Shown in pieces: positions 46,462 to 58,823 of a stretch of DNA of 64,000 nucleotides; position 1 is the stretch's first letter, and every line of letters begins with the position of its first letter. The position numbers and the translations under genes are program-made. Source of the stretch: Aradus depressus (lineage: Eukaryota; Arthropoda; Insecta; Hemiptera; Aradidae). The stretch is from assembly GCA_963662175.1 (NCBI GenBank), contig OY759215.1:8793079-8857078 (forward strand), written 5' to 3'. The notes below the pieces were generated by a model. It searched no databases, had not been told where the DNA came from, and saw nothing but the letters and a program-made list of their open reading frames with translations.

Positions 46462-46752
46462 ATGGAAAGCTGTGGACTAGACGAAACGCATATTATGCAT
46501 ACGTCATTGTCTTTAGTACTACAACGAGTGACAGTACAAGAAGGACGCGAAGCTGGATTTGTTGCCCAAGTTGACTTACTGCATTTTGGTTCTGACAGGA
46601 AAGGACAAAATGAGTTTCAGAAGTTCTACTTTCAATGGATTTTAGAGCAAGGAATATGTTTATTGTACAAGGAACCACATGGAAGACGTCTCACACATAT
46701 CACTAGAACAAACTCGGGTTGGCAAAATTTTCTCATAGTAGAGTCGGGCTAA
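46462..46752 (+). CDS. Unrecognised 96-residue open frame, doubtful
   Basis: The frame (MESCGLDETHIMHTSLSLVL...) has ordinary amino-acid composition but its last residues come from the SINE that starts at about 46733. No domain is recognised. It could be an eroded exon or retroelement piece, or chance. Confidence 0.2.
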   Translation: MESCGLDETHIMHTSLSLVLQRVTVQEGREAGFVAQVDLLHFGSDRKGQNEFQKFYFQWILEQGICLLYKEPHGRRLTHITRTNSGWQNFLIVESG

Positions 46753-46845
46753 TGTCCACTGGAGTGACGAAAGACCACCCTGGTAGTAGGCGATATGACC
46801 TCGTAGGTAAAGCCTGGGTATGAGTCATAATAACTAACTATATTA
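46733..46845 (+). repeat. SINE tail fragment
   Basis: TCATAGTAGAGTCGGGC to GAGTCATAATAACTAAC only. Confidence 0.85.
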
Positions 46846-46867
46846 TTTATACTTTTTATTTTAATTT

Positions 46868-47103
46868 AATTTTTATCTGAGAGGTGGGAAAACCTTGAGC
46901 ACACCGTCCTTCGGATGGGACATTAGGCGATGTTCCCGAACCTCTACGATGTCAGATACTCGTTAAAGACCTTGGTGAATACAAATTTAGGGCTCCCATA
47001 GTAGAGTCCGGCTCATGTCCACCAGAGCGACAAAAAAGCGCTCTGGTAGTTGGCGATATGAACACGTACTTAAAGCCTTGGGTGAGTCATAATAACTGAC
47101 TAA
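46868..47103 (+). repeat. SINE copy, head missing
   Basis: TTATCTGAGAGGTGGGAAAACC to GGGTGAGTCATAATAACTG, directly after another SINE piece in the same sense. Confidence 0.85.
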
Positions 47104-47272
47104 CTATTATACATAACCTCTACACTACATTTTTTTGAGAAATAGCAAGGACTCTGAAGACCAGAAATACTTTGTATGTGGGACTCGGATCTGAGCTTGG
47201 AATTCTCTGGACTAGATGAAACTTGCCTAATAACTAACTAACATGGGGAACAGGTTGGGAATCCTGTCCATG

Positions 47273-47718
47273 TTGGAAATGAAATTCAATCCAATATTGA
47301 GGACGTTCAGTTCAAAGTCAATTATGTCCACTTGTTAACCAAAGTGAGTTTGTTGTTACACATTTTGAGCAGATCCTTCACAGGTGTTACATTTTCTTCG
47401 ATGATATTTCGGGTCGATATCATAGTCCTTCTTCAGGTGACAATGGGATCATTGTGACTTGAAAAAATCAAAGAACCCAAAATTTTAATAAAATCTTTTT
47501 ACGAATTAGTTCGTTTTATAATTGCGGGAACATTTAAAATAGCTTGATTATATGCAGACAGAGTCATGATATCGACCCGAAACATCATCGGAGAAAATGT
47601 AAACACCTGTGAAGGATCTGCCCAAAATATGTAACAAGAAACTCACTTTGGTTAACAAGTGGACATAGTGGATTTTGAACTGAACGTTCTCAATATTGGA
47701 TTGAATTTAATTTCCAAC
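47273..47718. mobile_element. Fold-back element, arms about 155 bp
   Basis: The left arm 47273-47428 (GTTGGAAATGAAATTCAATC ... TTTCGGGTCGATATCAT) is repeated inverted at 47564-47718, about 90 percent alike by eye. The centre is about 135 bp. No ORF. Confidence 0.85.
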
Positions 47719-48585
47719 TTGTTAAGACCACTTTTTTGAATGTTGACTTCCGTGGACTACCTTATAAAATTTTTTCAAAATCATTTGTCAGTCTCAAAGA
47801 ACCTTTACGTGCTGTCAGTTGGACATATGGAAAAAAAAAAAATGATAAAAAGAAAGTTTTTTACACATGCAAGATGAGAAATTTAAATTTGTTGATTTCG
47901 CCACTGCTATAATGATATAACCCCGGAAAGGTAATATGAGTGTATACCTATATTGAGAGCGATTGCATTGAACAAATTTCTTTTTTTTTTCTGCCCATGT
48001 TATAGTTTATATAATATTAGGTGTCCGCATTGGGTCAGTTTTAATTGGGACACAGGCGGTCTGCCTACACATGAAATCATCTTTCTGATATCCTACTCAT
48101 TATATAATAATTGTAAATTGCAGCTGCATTGGTTGACTATTGAGTTGTACAACGAGACCTCTGTAATTAGACACTTTCAACATTTCTGATGTAAATTACA
48201 GAGATGAGAGGAGAGTTCCTTTAAGAAATTTTTTATAATGAATTTTTATTGCGTCGTACGTCAAATACCGGACCATTTTTTCAATCCCGGGGTTACGGGT
48301 TTTTTTCTTCCGAAGTTTACAATTTCGGGATTTTTAAATTATCAATTCTGAATTTATCTATAGTTTATTATGTATTATTTGAGTAATAAACAATTACAGT
48401 TTGTTTTCATAATATATATTTTGTTAATACAGTCAAAAGGACCTGAAAAATCATTCCGTTTACAGCAGGGCATAAAACTAAAATAAACTTTCTTATTACT
48501 TTTTTAATTATTAACAATTATTATGCTATTATTATTTTCATATTACATATTTATTTTAAACATATATATATATTTATTTTTTAAA
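47719..48585. other. A+T-rich spacer
   Basis: No gene. Text near 48270-48350 (CAATCCCGGGGTTACGGG, TTTCGGGATTTTTAA) resembles 13520-13570, a possible small repeat family. Confidence 0.4.
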
Positions 48586-48932
48586 GGGCGCCGGTATCTC
48601 AGTGGTATGCGTGCTTGCCTTCTGAGCTCAAGGTCGAAGGGTTTGAAACCCGACCGAGGCCCTAAGTTTATTTTATCTGGGAGGTAAAATAAACTTATAA
48701 AAAGCACGCCGCATGGGATAAGCGATGGTCCCGAGCCTGTACAATGTCAGTTACTCATTGAAGACCCCTGCCCTAGATGAATAAAAATTTAGGGTAGACA
48801 AAATTTAGGACTCCCACAGTAGAGTCGGGCTCTTGTCCACCAGAGTGACGAAAGAGCGCTCTGGTAGTAGGCGATATGACCTCGTAGTTAAAGCCCGGGC
48901 ATGACTCATAAAACCTAATCTAACCTAACCTA
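48586..48932 (+). repeat. Full-length SINE
   Basis: Head GGGCGCCGGTATCTCAGTGG, B box region GGTTTGAAACCCG, and tail ending CTAACCTAACC. Confidence 0.92.
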
Positions 48933-49084
48933 TGATATTTTGATATATATTTTTTAATCAACTGAATTCATGAGAAGTGTCTTGGACAATAGGAAGGTAG
49001 GAAGGCTATCTATCTCAAATAATAATAATAATAAAATTAATTAATTAAGTAAAACATAAATAGATCATTTGAAAAATTAAAAAA

Positions 49085-49165
49085 ATAGTCGGTGAATCAT
49101 CGGCTATGCACTTCCCCAGCCCGAATTAATTTATTAAGTTTATGCTCTCCCTCCAAAGCCAGTCG
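49085..49165 (+). repeat. Family B fragment
   Basis: AGTCGGTGAATCATCGGC, then ACTTCCCCAGCCCGAATTAA. Confidence 0.7.
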
Positions 49166-49280
49166 ACCGAAGTTATTTCTCTTCAACTATACTGAATATT
49201 AATAAGTTTTTGTTATTTACTTATTTTTTCATTGTGGAAAAAATGTTAAACCGTGGAATAATAGAGTACGAAATGAGGTG

Positions 49281-49590
49281 GCTATGGAATGGCTCAGTGG
49301 TATGCATGCTTGCTTACTGAGCTGAAGAACGCGGGTTCAAAACCCGGGCTCGGCTCTTAGTCTATTTTGTCTGGGAGATAAAATAAACTTAAGAACGCCG
49401 TCCTTCGGATGGAACGTTAAGCGATGGTCCCGAGCCTGTACGATGTCAGGTACTCGTTAAGGACCCCTACCCTAGGTGAATAAACATTTAGGCAACATTT
49501 GTATTTACTCCCATAGTAGAGTTGGGCTCATGTCCACCAGAGTGACGAGCGCTCTGGTAGTAGGCGATATGACCTTGTAGTTAAAGTTAC
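49281..49590 (+). repeat. SINE copy
   Basis: Head GGCTCAGTGGTATGCATGC and GGGTTCAAAACCCGG, with body, ending at GTAGTTAAAGTTACTC. The tail is eroded. Confidence 0.9.
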
Positions 49591-49674
49591 TCATCTAAAT
49601 ATTTATTTATTATTATTTCAACTCATTTTTGCCCTATGGAACCTTTGTTCGACCTCATAATTCTTTTCCGATTT

Positions 49675-49980
49675 TTTACTTCCGCAGATATTCGAAGTTA
49701 GAATTACAAATTCAAAATCGAAATTTTATATTGTAATTCAAATCTTCGTAATAACAACACCTATTAATTTTCAGCGAAATTGGACGAAGGAATCAGAGAA
49801 AGGGCTGAACTCAAAAACCTTAATAATTGCCGACCTAATGAGTAACGTATTGGCACAAAATTCAGTATGATGATTTATAAGTCCCCGAGTAAGACCCCTC
49901 CTGATATTCATCCAAATCAGTAAACTAGTTCCAGTGGGAGAGCGAAAACTTATTGATTAATTCGCACTGGCACATTTTGT
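49675..49980 (-). repeat. Family B repeat
   Basis: ACTTCCGCAGATATTCGAAG, ACACCTATTAATTTTCAGCG, AATAATTGCCGACCTAATGAG and GATTAATTCGCACTGG in reverse family order. Confidence 0.75.
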
Positions 49981-49989
49981 ACTATGTAT

Positions 49990-51920
49990 AAGAATTTTTT
50001 GCAGACATTTTCTTTAGAAAGTGAAATTATCTGTAAATACACAAATAGGTGTGTTCGTTAATCAATTTAAATTGAAGAGATATTTATAAGAATGTAATTT
50101 TTAACCGATTATATAAATTTCCCAATACACTTCCACTTTCTATTAAATAAGAGGATGCATAAGTTTGACCTTTCATGGGCCGTAACTTATATATCAATGT
50201 TTTGATGGGAATCTAACTCGGCCCCAAGCTCTCCGAGTGTATTTACCATTGAAACTGGAAAATAGCATACAATGTTGTACATGTGGTGCGCTGCACACTA
50301 GGGCAAAATGAATTAATTTATGGTCAAAATTATGAAACTTATATACTTTATGTTTTTTGGTGAGCTGAACACGAAAAAAATAGTTAAAAAATTCTTCGAC
50401 CCTTTATTGAGCCTCTACATTGCCTCAGTCTTTTGACAAATACATTAGCTCCTTAAGAGGAGGTGAACACGTGTTGTAGCTCATACAGCTTAAGAGAAAT
50501 ATGCAATTCATATTAGGTAACTGAAATTAGAAATTCCAATAGCTTCATTTTCCTCGAAAATTCGCTAAAGGATGAATTTATAACTTTAAAATTAAGTTTC
50601 TCCCAAATTCTCAAATTTTCCCAAAAAAGGATTTCATTTTATAATGCCCGGCAACAACAAAAACTGATTTTTTTTCAGTAGTTTTATATTAAGCAGTGAC
50701 GCTAATGATAGTAATTATAATTCAGTAGACTTCCCTTAGAAGAGATCTCCATATTTAAGACAATAAAAGAATTAAAAAGATTGGGTTTTAACACGTTATA
50801 AATATAGACTGAGGCAATGTAGAGGGTATTAAAAGGTTGCAATGGTCTTGTTTATGTTTAAACAGGTGTATGCAAGTAAACAGACCTTCACTCCCTCCCA
50901 GGGATGTGGGAAATAAAAAGCTTCTTAGCTTCATTTTCTCATTTATACATAACTTCAAAAAAGTTACGCATGGTGTTTCTACGTAACATCAGAAAACGGA
51001 ACATCTATACGTTTATTTTAGTTGATATTTTTCAAGGATATTCAGCAGGACTAAAGAAGAATTTGATCAGTATCCAACTGAAGATATGACATTTAAGTAA
51101 CTATTAGTCCAGCAAAACATAGATTTTCAAATAATCACACATTTTCACAAAAGTTGAAAGTGAAACTCATTCACACTTTTTTTTTAAAAGTTATTTATAT
51201 TTTTTATTTTAACTATTTACATTTCTCATCTAGCCACAACCAGAAAAAAATGCTGCGTCCATCCTTCAGGAACTATATGTAGAATTTTCCCATATATTTC
51301 AACTAAGGTCCTCTAAAATGCTAAAACATGGCGAAATTGAACTTCAGAATTATCCATTAACGAAATTTAAAAAATGTCATTTTTCAGCGTTCCTTATTGA
51401 ATATGTATTGATTGTAAGCCAAATTGGCCATAAGGATGACGCAATGTTCTAAAACTCAAAAAATACGAAAATTATAAATTTCTATTTTTAGGTGTCTAAA
51501 AATTTCAGCCTATATTCTCCTAATTATTCACTATTAATTGAGTCACAATAATTTTCAAAAATGCGGTAACTAAAATGTATGCCATTGTCAAATGTTACAT
51601 AAATGAGCTTCCAGGACAATTAATCGATTTTCCCACTTATTGCTTCTATTAAAAATACGAATTAGTCTTTCTATGAACGATATTCCGATATATATGTTCA
51701 TATGGATTATTTATCTTTGGACCCAAGCTTTAAATCAGTGTTTTTCTTTATTTTTTCTTCTCAGTAGAGAGTAGAGTTAGCAAACAGAAGGAATTGCAGA
51801 TAATTCATGAAATTAGTGTTACCTAACTTGCAGGACGCAACATGCTCATAGACCAGCTGTTTAGTTTATCTCTGAATTAAAACATGGATTGTTGGTGGTA
51901 TCTTCATGAAACCTTGTTGT
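49990..51920. other. A+T-rich DNA, nothing recognised
   Basis: The longest stretch with no element I can name. Open frames are short and A+T-driven (for example 50904-51089). It may be old unique DNA. Confidence 0.45.
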
Positions 51921-51924
51921 TTTG

Positions 51925-52252
51925 GTGACTCATGTCTGGGCTTTAACGACAAGGTCATATCGCCTACTACCAGAGCGCTCTTTCTTCACTCAGGTGGACA
52001 TGAGCCCGACTCTACTATGGGATTCCTAAATTTTGCCTACCCTAAATTTTTATTCACTTAGGGCAACATGTCTTTAACGAGTACCTCACATCGTACATGC
52101 TTGGTACCATCGCTTAATGTCCCATCCAAAGGACGAAGGGTTTAAGTTTATTTTACCTCCCAGATAAAATAAACTAAGGGCCTCGGCCGGGTTTCGAACC
52201 CACAAACTTGAGCTCAGAAGGCTAGCAGGCATACCACTGAGCTAACGGCTCC
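51925..52252 (-). repeat. Near full-length SINE
   Basis: GACTCATGTCTGGGCTTTAA to CTAACGGCTCCC. Confidence 0.9.
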
Positions 52253-52255
52253 CCG

Positions 52256-53528
52256 TATATAATAGCTTACTGCTGTTAATTATTATGTATCAAGTTGTTA
52301 TTTACGACATCAGATTAGTGATTTTCGTGCAAGTGGATTGTGAATTGCTTGCAAAAATAATTTAGCTAAGGTTTTTAGAGTTTTAGACTACTGTTCGATT
52401 TTAGAGGGGTCGCTTAGACACAAATAATTTTCGATCTGGGGAGGAAGGGCGGAGCTACCCTCTATAAAGACCTATTGTAACAGTGACCCAAAGTGCGTTG
52501 AACTATAAAAGATAAATAGAAAACTCAAGCATTCCAAAGAACCGTTCATCCACTCTTTGTATTATCTTGTTCGAATTCAAAACCAATTGAAAAAGTTCCA
52601 ATGTCAGGGTGGAAAGGGGCCGTTGCTCTCGGTTGCCCAAGAACCTGTAGAGGTATCTAGAGGTATGTGGCAACCCTCTGGAGCGGATATGATACACATC
52701 GCTCAGGCGACTGGCTGCCAGTTGCTCCTGCTTCACATTTCACAACTCTTTTGGGGATTTCCGTTGCTTTTCTGATATCCTCCTTATCATCCGGCTCACG
52801 AGAGAATCCTTCCAAATGGATGAATAATTTATTTTTTTATAAAAAAAAAAAAGGTTCTAGTGAACCGTTAGTATTTTTTTTTATTATTATTTTTTAATGG
52901 GGTGTTTGTGTTTGGGACTTAAAATGAACGCTCTTTTAAAGGGATGACATACGGTTCGTGTCAGCGAAGAAGCCGATTATTGATAACTCAAATATACATA
53001 TAGAAAACAATGTTTTCTTAGTTAGTATTGATCTTACGTGAAAATGTTACAGAATCAATATAAAATACATTTTCGTTTCTAACATTTTTTTCACTTCATA
53101 CATTTTTCACTAAACTTGAATATATAGGAGATAAATAACATTTTACGCCAACGTTGCAAATATTTTTTGTTGGTTATGTGAGGCCTTATTTTTGACATTT
53201 TAAAGCTAGAAAATAATTATGAACCGCCAGCACGGTTCGGCACAACACAGACTGGTTACCCACTCGTAACGCCCAGTAAGGCGAAATTTGGGTAGAAGAA
53301 ATCGAGAGAGGGGATTCTATTTTCCGAATTGCTGTCTTTACTAGGCCCACTAAAATATTTGGACGAAACGAAAGATAAATTGTTGAGATCAGGGGTCAGT
53401 CTCCAAAAAACTGTTGTCCGTCCCTCGAGGGTTCCAAACAGATGCTCTTATGAAAAAATGGATTTAACCTGCCAAAAAAAGTCAAGGATATCCGAGTCAA
53501 AAAGCTCGAAACGAATGCTAAATATATT
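52256..53528. other. Spacer with a mixed-composition stretch
   Basis: 52500-52830 has balanced composition and overlapping open frames on both strands (minus 52736-52503, plus 52557-52775), none with a domain I recognise. Confidence 0.35.
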
Positions 53529-53714
53529 GATTGTTCTCAGAGTGACGGAAGAGCGCTTTGGTAGTAGGCGATATGACCTCGTATTTAAAGCCCGGGCATG
53601 AGTCATACAACCTAACCTATAGATTGTTCTCAGAGTGACGGAAGAGCGCTTTGGTAGTAGGCGATATGACCTCGTATTTAAAGCCCGGGCATGAGTCATA
53701 CAACCTAACCTATA
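53529..53714 (+). repeat. Tandem duplication of a SINE tail, 93-bp unit x2
   Basis: Each unit runs from GATTGTTCTCAGAGTGACGG to CATACAACCTAACCTATA. Starts are at 53529 and 53622, with the first 10 bases again at 53715. The two units give the same 31-residue reading on the minus strand, so they are essentially identical. Confidence 0.92.
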
Positions 53715-53944
53715 GATTGTTCTCATCATTTGTACATACCTTAGTGCCTATTTAACTTATTTTATTTTCTAAGCGGCCCGCAGCTGACTTACCTAATGAA
53801 TTACGTGGGCCTCTCCAGTAAAAAAGTACCAAAACGGGCACTTCAGATGATTTACTTGCCATTGAGTTACTTTGAAATTTGCCGGACTGTGCCGTTCTAT
53901 CATTACGTTGGGTTTCCAGGGATAAGACACTTCCAGATTCACAG

Positions 53945-54060
53945 GTACTTCTCCAGCACGAATTATTCAATTAAGTTTTCCTCTCTATCCAAAAATCAAT
54001 AGTTGACTTAGACAGGGACTTCTGAATCTTTATACTAAATTTTTTTTATCGATACATTAA
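53945..54060 (+). repeat. Family B fragment
   Basis: ACTTCTCCAGCACGAATTATTC, GTTGACTTAGACAGGG and TATCGATACATTAA. Confidence 0.65.
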
Positions 54061-54081
54061 CTTTTTAACTTCTAAGTTGAG

Positions 54082-54396
54082 GAACGCGGTGTGTGCAACG
54101 TCGCAGAGTGTGCGACGTGCAGTCAATTATACATTGGACAGACAGGACGTCGTTTTAGGGAAAGAATTAAAGAACACACGGCCGAAATAAAGAACCGAGG
54201 AAACCGTTCTACATTCGCGACCCACATAATTGACAATAGCCACACTTTCGACCCATCTAGAGGCATCAAATATCTCCACTCAAAAAGCAGGCTACTTAAT
54301 AGCTTAGAGCAATTAGAAATAAATAAAGCTACCAAAAGGAACATTTGCATGAATGACCAAATTTATTTCAACTATTCCCCTTTGTTAACACCCTGA
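54082..54396 (+). mobile_element. Penelope-like retroelement remnant, GIY-YIG endonuclease domain
   Basis: The frame reads VCNVAECATCSQLYIGQTGR, then FRERIKEHTAEIKN, FATHIIDNSH and LLNSLEQLEINKATKR. This is the C-terminal GIY-YIG nuclease region of Penelope-like elements (cysteine pair, YIGQTGR, R and H in RIKEH, later E of LEQLEI). The stop is at 54394-54396. Reverse transcriptase is absent, so the copy is truncated at its 5' side. Confidence 0.82.
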
Positions 54397-54727
54397 ACCA
54401 GTTCTGTTTCCACATATATGTTTGTATTATCTGTTATTAATATTTGGTTCCACATATATGTTTCAAGTTATCTAAATCTTAATATTATTATTAATTTTAT
54501 TTCTATTTTTATTATTTACTTGTATTTGTACTTATTTATTTGTTGTTTTGCCACGATTAGTCTAGTGATATTGTTTTATGTAAATTTAGAACTAGGTTTT
54601 GTTAGGAAATATTTCATGAGTTAGCTAACGGTACAGCCGGGGGACTCTCAAGTTTTAATAGCACCCTTTCACCCGAGATGTATTAGAAGGGTCGCTCTCT
54701 GCAAACTGACTTAGTTCATAACTAGAC

Positions 54728-54755
54728 CTGACGATGGTATAAAGCCGAAACCGGT
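54728..54755 (+). ncRNA. Hammerhead-like motif after the Penelope-like remnant
   Basis: CTGACGA, T GGT ATAAA GCC, GAAACCGGTAG. It lies about 330 bp past the GIY-YIG stop, where Penelope-like elements are known to carry hammerhead ribozymes. Stem II is short with one unpaired base, so activity is unsure. A (TA)n tract (54758-54800) follows. Confidence 0.35.
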
Positions 54756-54757
54756 AG

Positions 54758-54800
<43 letters not shown>
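54758..54800. repeat. (TA)n microsatellite
   Basis: About 21 TA units. Confidence 0.95.
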
Positions 54801-54803
<3 letters not shown>

Positions 54804-54970
54804 TTAGTGGAATAGACAATATTTCAAAAATAAGTTTGTTTATTCATTTATTAATTTTATAGACAGTTATTAAGATGTTTGAATTGAGACCACTCGTTAT
54901 TATCTACGATTTTTGAGTTTAGTGACTCTCATAGCCAGTAATGCCAGTTTGAAACGAATGTGAGAAGGGC

Positions 54971-54997
54971 GGGGGGGGGGGGGGGGGGGGGGGGGGG
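54971..54997. repeat. Poly(G) tract, 27 bases
   Basis: Uninterrupted G-run. Shorter ones are at 10282-10295 and 24069-24089. Confidence 0.95.
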
Positions 54998-54999
54998 AG

Positions 55000-55715
55000 A
55001 GTGATCTGTAATGTTTAACAAGTAAAATGTACTTAGGCCCCGAAGTAAAGTGGTCTTGATTTCGGTCAACATTTAATGAGATCTTAGTTAACAGGTGACG
55101 TCTTAATTTCAAATTTCATATACATTGTTTGATACAATCGTTTCTGAGTTAGAGCTATCATATAATAGGTTTGATTAATTATAAAAATAAAAATGTAATA
55201 TTTATATTACATTATTAATAAATAATAAAGTTCTGTGAACATTTCTATTATTTTAGTGTTAACTTAGATAGTTTACTTAATGTTTTCAAATTACTACGTT
55301 AAAATTAATTAACTTGTTATTTGAGTCGACATATTTAAATAACAATTTTGTCAAAATCTGGGTTTCACATGTATTATTTTTATAATTAAAAAAATTACAT
55401 AAGTAATATTATATTACGTATATATATATACATATATATATAAAGCAAGTTTAATAAAGCATATTAAAAAGGAAAATATCCATACAAATAAAAAAACAAA
55501 AACAAATTAAAGCCAATTTGCATTTTTGTAATTTTCAAAATATTTAGAAATGTTATTTATTAATTTAATGATGAACATCCGAATAAAGGTTACTAATGAA
55601 ACGTTATATAACATTTTAGAAACTTATATACATACAAACACAACAGAAACCTCTGTGAATTAAATATGTTTTGAACTCAGAAAATAAATGGGACAATAAT
55701 ATTGCTGCTCCCGTT
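55000..55715. other. A+T-rich spacer
   Basis: No gene or known repeat seen. Confidence 0.45.
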
Positions 55716-55716
55716 C

Positions 55717-55975
55717 TAGGCGGTTATTTTATTTTGATCTGGAATGTAAAATAAACTGAAGCATGCCGTCCCTCGGATGGGATGTTAAGCGATGGTCCCG
55801 TGCCTGTATGATGTCAGACCCCTACCCTATGTCAATAAACATTTAGGATAATCAAAATTTAGGAATCCCATAGTAGAGTCGGGCTCATGTTTACCAGTGT
55901 GACGAAAGAGCGCTCTGGTAGTAGGCGATATGACCTTGTAGTTAAAGCCCGGGCATGAGTCATAATAACTAACTA
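55717..55975 (+). repeat. SINE copy, head missing
   Basis: ATTTTGATCTGGAATGTAAA to GAGTCATAATAACTAAC. Confidence 0.87.
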
Positions 55976-56553
55976 TATTATTTATACTTTTTGCCTTTTT
56001 AATATGAAGAAATCACTTCTATTGTTTTGCTAATTAATGTTATTATAGTTGACTTTTATTGTTGTATTTAAGATTATGAATTGAATTCTACGCTTTAAGA
56101 TAATTCTTTATAAAGACATTAATTCATAATAATCAGAACATTTTTTTAATTATAAATTGTGTAGTGGGCTTATAGTGTATTTATGAAAAATTAAGACAGG
56201 GTGGAAGTGGTAGAAATGGATAGTCTCTCGTCTATCTTAGCCATCGGCTCGCCTTTGTCTCTTGTTCCTGTTTGCTCTTCCGTTACACTTACCGTCTCAC
56301 TGATGAATACTAATTTTCAGATTCAAATGAGGTGTGTTTCTTGTCCGGACTCTGAACATACTCCGGCTGAGTCGTTAAACAGTCGAAAGTAGTTATGTCA
56401 TAAATGTACCCTGTGTACCTCATTGTGTGCAACTTCGGAGTCTAGTAGGAGAGCATCTTCAAAAACCAAAACAAGGGACAAGTTAAAGAATGGTAGAAGT
56501 GGTTTCGTACATGAACCCATTTTCAAAAGTATACAAGCAAGGAGATGATAGAT

Positions 56554-56800
56554 ATTGTGACTCGTGACCGGGCTTTAACATCGAGGTCATTTCGACTACT
56601 ACCAGAGTGCTCTTTCGTTGCTTTGAGTCCTACTCAACTGTGGAAGTCCCTAAACTTTTCCTATACAGGTTTAGTTACCTAGAGTTGGGGTTTTACACGA
56701 GTACCTGACATCGTAAAAGCTTGGAACCATCGCCTAAGGTTCTGTCCGATGGACGGGGTGCTCAAGTTTTTTTTTATCTTATCAGATAAAATTTCTTACG
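56554..56800 (-). repeat. SINE copy, diverged
   Basis: GTGACTCGTGACCGGGCTTTAA to TTATCTTATCAGATAAAA. Confidence 0.82.
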
Positions 56801-56944
56801 TTAATACTTAAGCGAATCAACAATTTTGACCTGCACAGAGATGTGAGGATTTGTATGTATTTAGATTATCTAAAAAGGAAGAGATAGCTGTTTCTATTCA
56901 ATATAAATAAATGTTATTTATTTACTTACTTCATTTTATATACA

Positions 56945-57085
56945 CAAAGTACTAAGTAGAAAAGTACTTCCTCAGTGAGAATTAATGAAAGTGTTCGCTC
57001 TCCCTCTGAAACCAATCGCTCGATTTGGTAGACAATTAATAAGTGTCTTACTCATGCGTCTGAATCCTCATACTAAATTATGTGA
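56945..57085 (+). repeat. Family B fragment
   Basis: AAAGTACTTCCTCAGTGAGAA, TCCCTCTGAAACCAATCG and ATCCTCATACTAAATTATGTG. Confidence 0.7.
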
Positions 57086-57097
57086 TAGTTATTATGA

Positions 57098-58764
57098 CTC
57101 CTTGCTCTTGGATGGTGCTGTTGCCTTATATTACTACTGCAATATGCATTTAGGAACAGATATCGATGAGCCCTTACGTCTAGCCCTGGAGCAGGAGGTG
57201 AGCGGACAGTCCAGATCAGAGCGTTGCAAGGACATGGTCCAGGAATGGATAGTGGAAAAATGGCAACAACGTTGGTCACGAAGTTCGGATGGCCGAACGA
57301 CTTATGCATACTTTCTGTATGTCCTGGTACGCCTTGACTCGACGTCGGTACAACCTGACCACTGGATTTCCCAGATATTATCAGGTTGACGATCTCGCAA
57401 TCACGGTGCACGCTGATAGCCGGGCAGCTCTGACCCGCGTAGCCCAAGCCGCCATCGACTTCGCCGACAGCTGGTGCTGCGCCAACAAGCTGAACCTCTC
57501 ACCAAGCAAGACTACGGCCCTGCTGATGAGAGGGAAAACCGACGCCCGCCACCCCTTCTCCTTGAGGATCCGGGGGATGCGTGTTGAGTTCCCGGAGGCG
57601 GTCACATACCTAGGTGTGAGACTGGGTCCGGGCTTCAGCGCGACTCCCCACGCTGTTGCCATCAAGGAAAGGACTAATGCCACCTTCAACGCTCTGAGCC
57701 GCCTAGCTCGCGCAACATTGGGCCTCGACTACTCAGCGTGTAGAACAATCTACACGGGGGTATTCGAGGCTGTAGCACGGTACGCTGCTGCAGGGTGGTG
57801 GTATCGCCCCACCAAGCAGCAGAGAACGAGACTGCTACAGGCCCAAAGAGCCGCCCTCCTGAGAGTCACAAAGGCCTATCGTACTGTCTCCACGGCAGCG
57901 CTACAGGTGCTGGCGGGAGCTCCGCCCATAGACTTGGTCTTGGACGGGGCGGTCGCCTCGTACTACTGTAGACGCAATTTGCCCCTGAGAGCAGATATAG
58001 ATGAGTCCTTGCGCCTCGCCCTGGAGGGTGAGCTACGTAGACAGAACGGACCAGAGCGTTGCAGGGACATGGTCCAAGACTGGATAATGAACAAGTGGCA
58101 GCAGCGATGGTCGCGCTCCTCCGATGGCCGAACGACATTCGCGTACATCCCTGACGTCCAGGTCCGCCTGCGCTCCACTTGGGTACAACCCGATCACTGG
58201 ACATCCCAGGTACTATCAGGTCACGGCGACTTCAACTCCAAACTCTTCTTCTTCAAGAGGAAGGATAGCCCAAACTGCTCGTGTGGCGGCATCGAGACTG
58301 CAGAACACGTGGTCCTCGATTGCCCGCTGTACGACAGGTCTAGGGTGGAGTTGATCCGCGCGACAGGATCATATCTGGGATTGAGCCTGCCGGAGTTGAT
58401 GACGGAGTCGAACTATCCGGCGTTCGGCCGGTTTGTCACCTCCTGGCGGGAACAGAAAAAGCCCGCTTGACCCGGCGCCGGGGGCGATTGACGGGCTGCG
58501 GCCCGATGTCTACCCCCGGCGACCGCGATGTAGTAGCAGCCCCCACTCCAAGATCCTGAGCTCTCTCGGCGCCATCTGGCAGCCGCAACACAAGGGGGTC
58601 TGGGAGCGCCAGTTTGTCCCGCAAGGGACCAGAGGCTGTCGCCCCCAGACACCCACAGCAACAAATAAATAAATAAATAAATTTAGCATAACCATGTCAT
58701 GTATCCTCATTCCCCGACGAAAAAAAAAAACGGGCCGGGTGATTAACCGGAGCACCCGAGAAAG

Positions 58765-58823
<59 letters not shown>

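Noticed and set aside
46448..46490. CTGATGAGG...CGAAACGC as a hammerhead ribozyme
   Set aside because: Core-like ends are present but the stem II strands between them do not pair.
52503..52775. Overlapping 72-77 residue frames on both strands
   Set aside because: No domain, no splice context, mutual overlap; could not choose either.
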